DNA of 64,000 nucleotides from CAIWHR01 sp963717695 (GTDB lineage: Bacteria > Pseudomonadota > Gammaproteobacteria > Burkholderiales > Casimicrobiaceae): contig CAVQWR010000007.1 in NCBI GenBank assembly GCA_963717695.1, positions 1-64,000 on the forward strand, written 5' to 3'. A program made the translations under genes and the position numbers. Below are positions 63,894 through 64,000 of the stretch, piece by piece. The notes beneath the pieces are model-generated. The model saw only the letters and a program-made list of their open reading frames with translations, did no database searches and was not told where the DNA came from. Position 1 is the stretch's first letter; every line of letters begins with the position of its first letter.

Positions 63894-64000
63894 CAGGCCT
63901 CCTTCGTGTTCGTCGCGGGCGGCGCGATGCCGTCGCCGAGCCAGTGCAGCACGGCGGCGACGTCGCGCAGCCGGTAGCTCGCGTGGGTTCTCCCGGGGCC
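63893..64000 (-). CDS. otsB: Probable trehalose-6-phosphatase OtsB, C-terminal end only
   Basis: The visible 35 codons end in THASYRLRDVAAVLHWLGDG then IAPPATNTKEA. The ASYRLRDVAAVLHWL block and coupling to a GH15 gene fit the C-terminus of OtsB. Most of the gene is beyond the window, so the call is tentative. Confidence 0.5.
   Translation of the reverse strand, partial: GPGRTHASYRLRDVAAVLHWLGDGIAPPATNTKEA

Overview
The window is GC-rich bacterial DNA that reads as a betaproteobacterium. The pointers are EF-P with an arginine at position 32 next to its rhamnosyltransferase EarP, a HupSLC/Hyp hydrogenase locus with HoxX, a RegBA-type two-component pair, and TTGAY-N4-RTCAA (FNR/ANR-type) boxes. 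I cannot name the genus. No tRNA, rRNA, CRISPR array or insertion sequence was seen.

Layout. 1-6.4 kb: a DUF707 gene cut by the window edge, small hypothetical genes, a heavily frameshifted secreted Gly-rich protein, a beta-barrel protein, a lipoprotein and a DUF4239 membrane protein. 6.5-8.5 kb: an APH/P-loop kinase-like protein and a DUF2934 protein. 8.7-11.4 kb: modABC molybdate transporter behind an FNR-type box. 11.6-20.2 kb: the most unusual part, two tandem modules, each made of an FNR-type box, a conserved long leader, a decaheme cytochrome (MtrA/PioA/DmsE family), an MtrB/PioB porin fused to a C-terminal OmpA peptidoglycan-binding domain, and a terminator. 20.3-25.0 kb: PPK2, a thiamine-binding protein, feoAB with Fur and FNR boxes, a cNMP-binding protein and a RatA/COQ10-like protein. 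25.1-33.1 kb: a nine-gene V/A-type ATPase operon. 33.2-50.2 kb: a complete O2-tolerant group 1d-like [NiFe] hydrogenase locus (hupSLC, an orphan higA-like gene, hupDFGHIJK, hypABFCDE, hoxX). 50.3-53.1 kb: two small tandem c-type cytochromes and a RegB/RegA redox two-component system. 53.3-57.0 kb: an inner-membrane multiheme/cytochrome b cluster resembling Cbc-type quinol oxidoreductases. 57.3-59.2 kb: a TIR-TolB-like-TPR protein. 59.3-64 kb: efp, earP, a CDF cation transporter, a GH15 glucoamylase-like gene and the end of a probable otsB.

Inferred joint working. HupSLC would feed electrons from H2 to quinone. The Cbc-like complex (eight-heme NapC/NirT-like protein, cytochrome b, eleven-heme membrane-anchored cytochrome) would pass electrons between quinol and periplasmic cytochromes. 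The two decaheme/porin modules would carry them across the outer membrane, outward to extracellular acceptors or inward from Fe(II). The shared FNR-type boxes suggest these parts, the molybdate transporter and the Fe(II) importer are induced together at low oxygen; no FNR gene lies in the window. Regulation and electron flow are inference; families and motifs are read from the sequence.

Sequence quality. At least ten otherwise convincing genes carry single-base indels, mostly in G/C runs. I treat these as probable assembly errors and give whole-gene coordinates, stating each frameshift.
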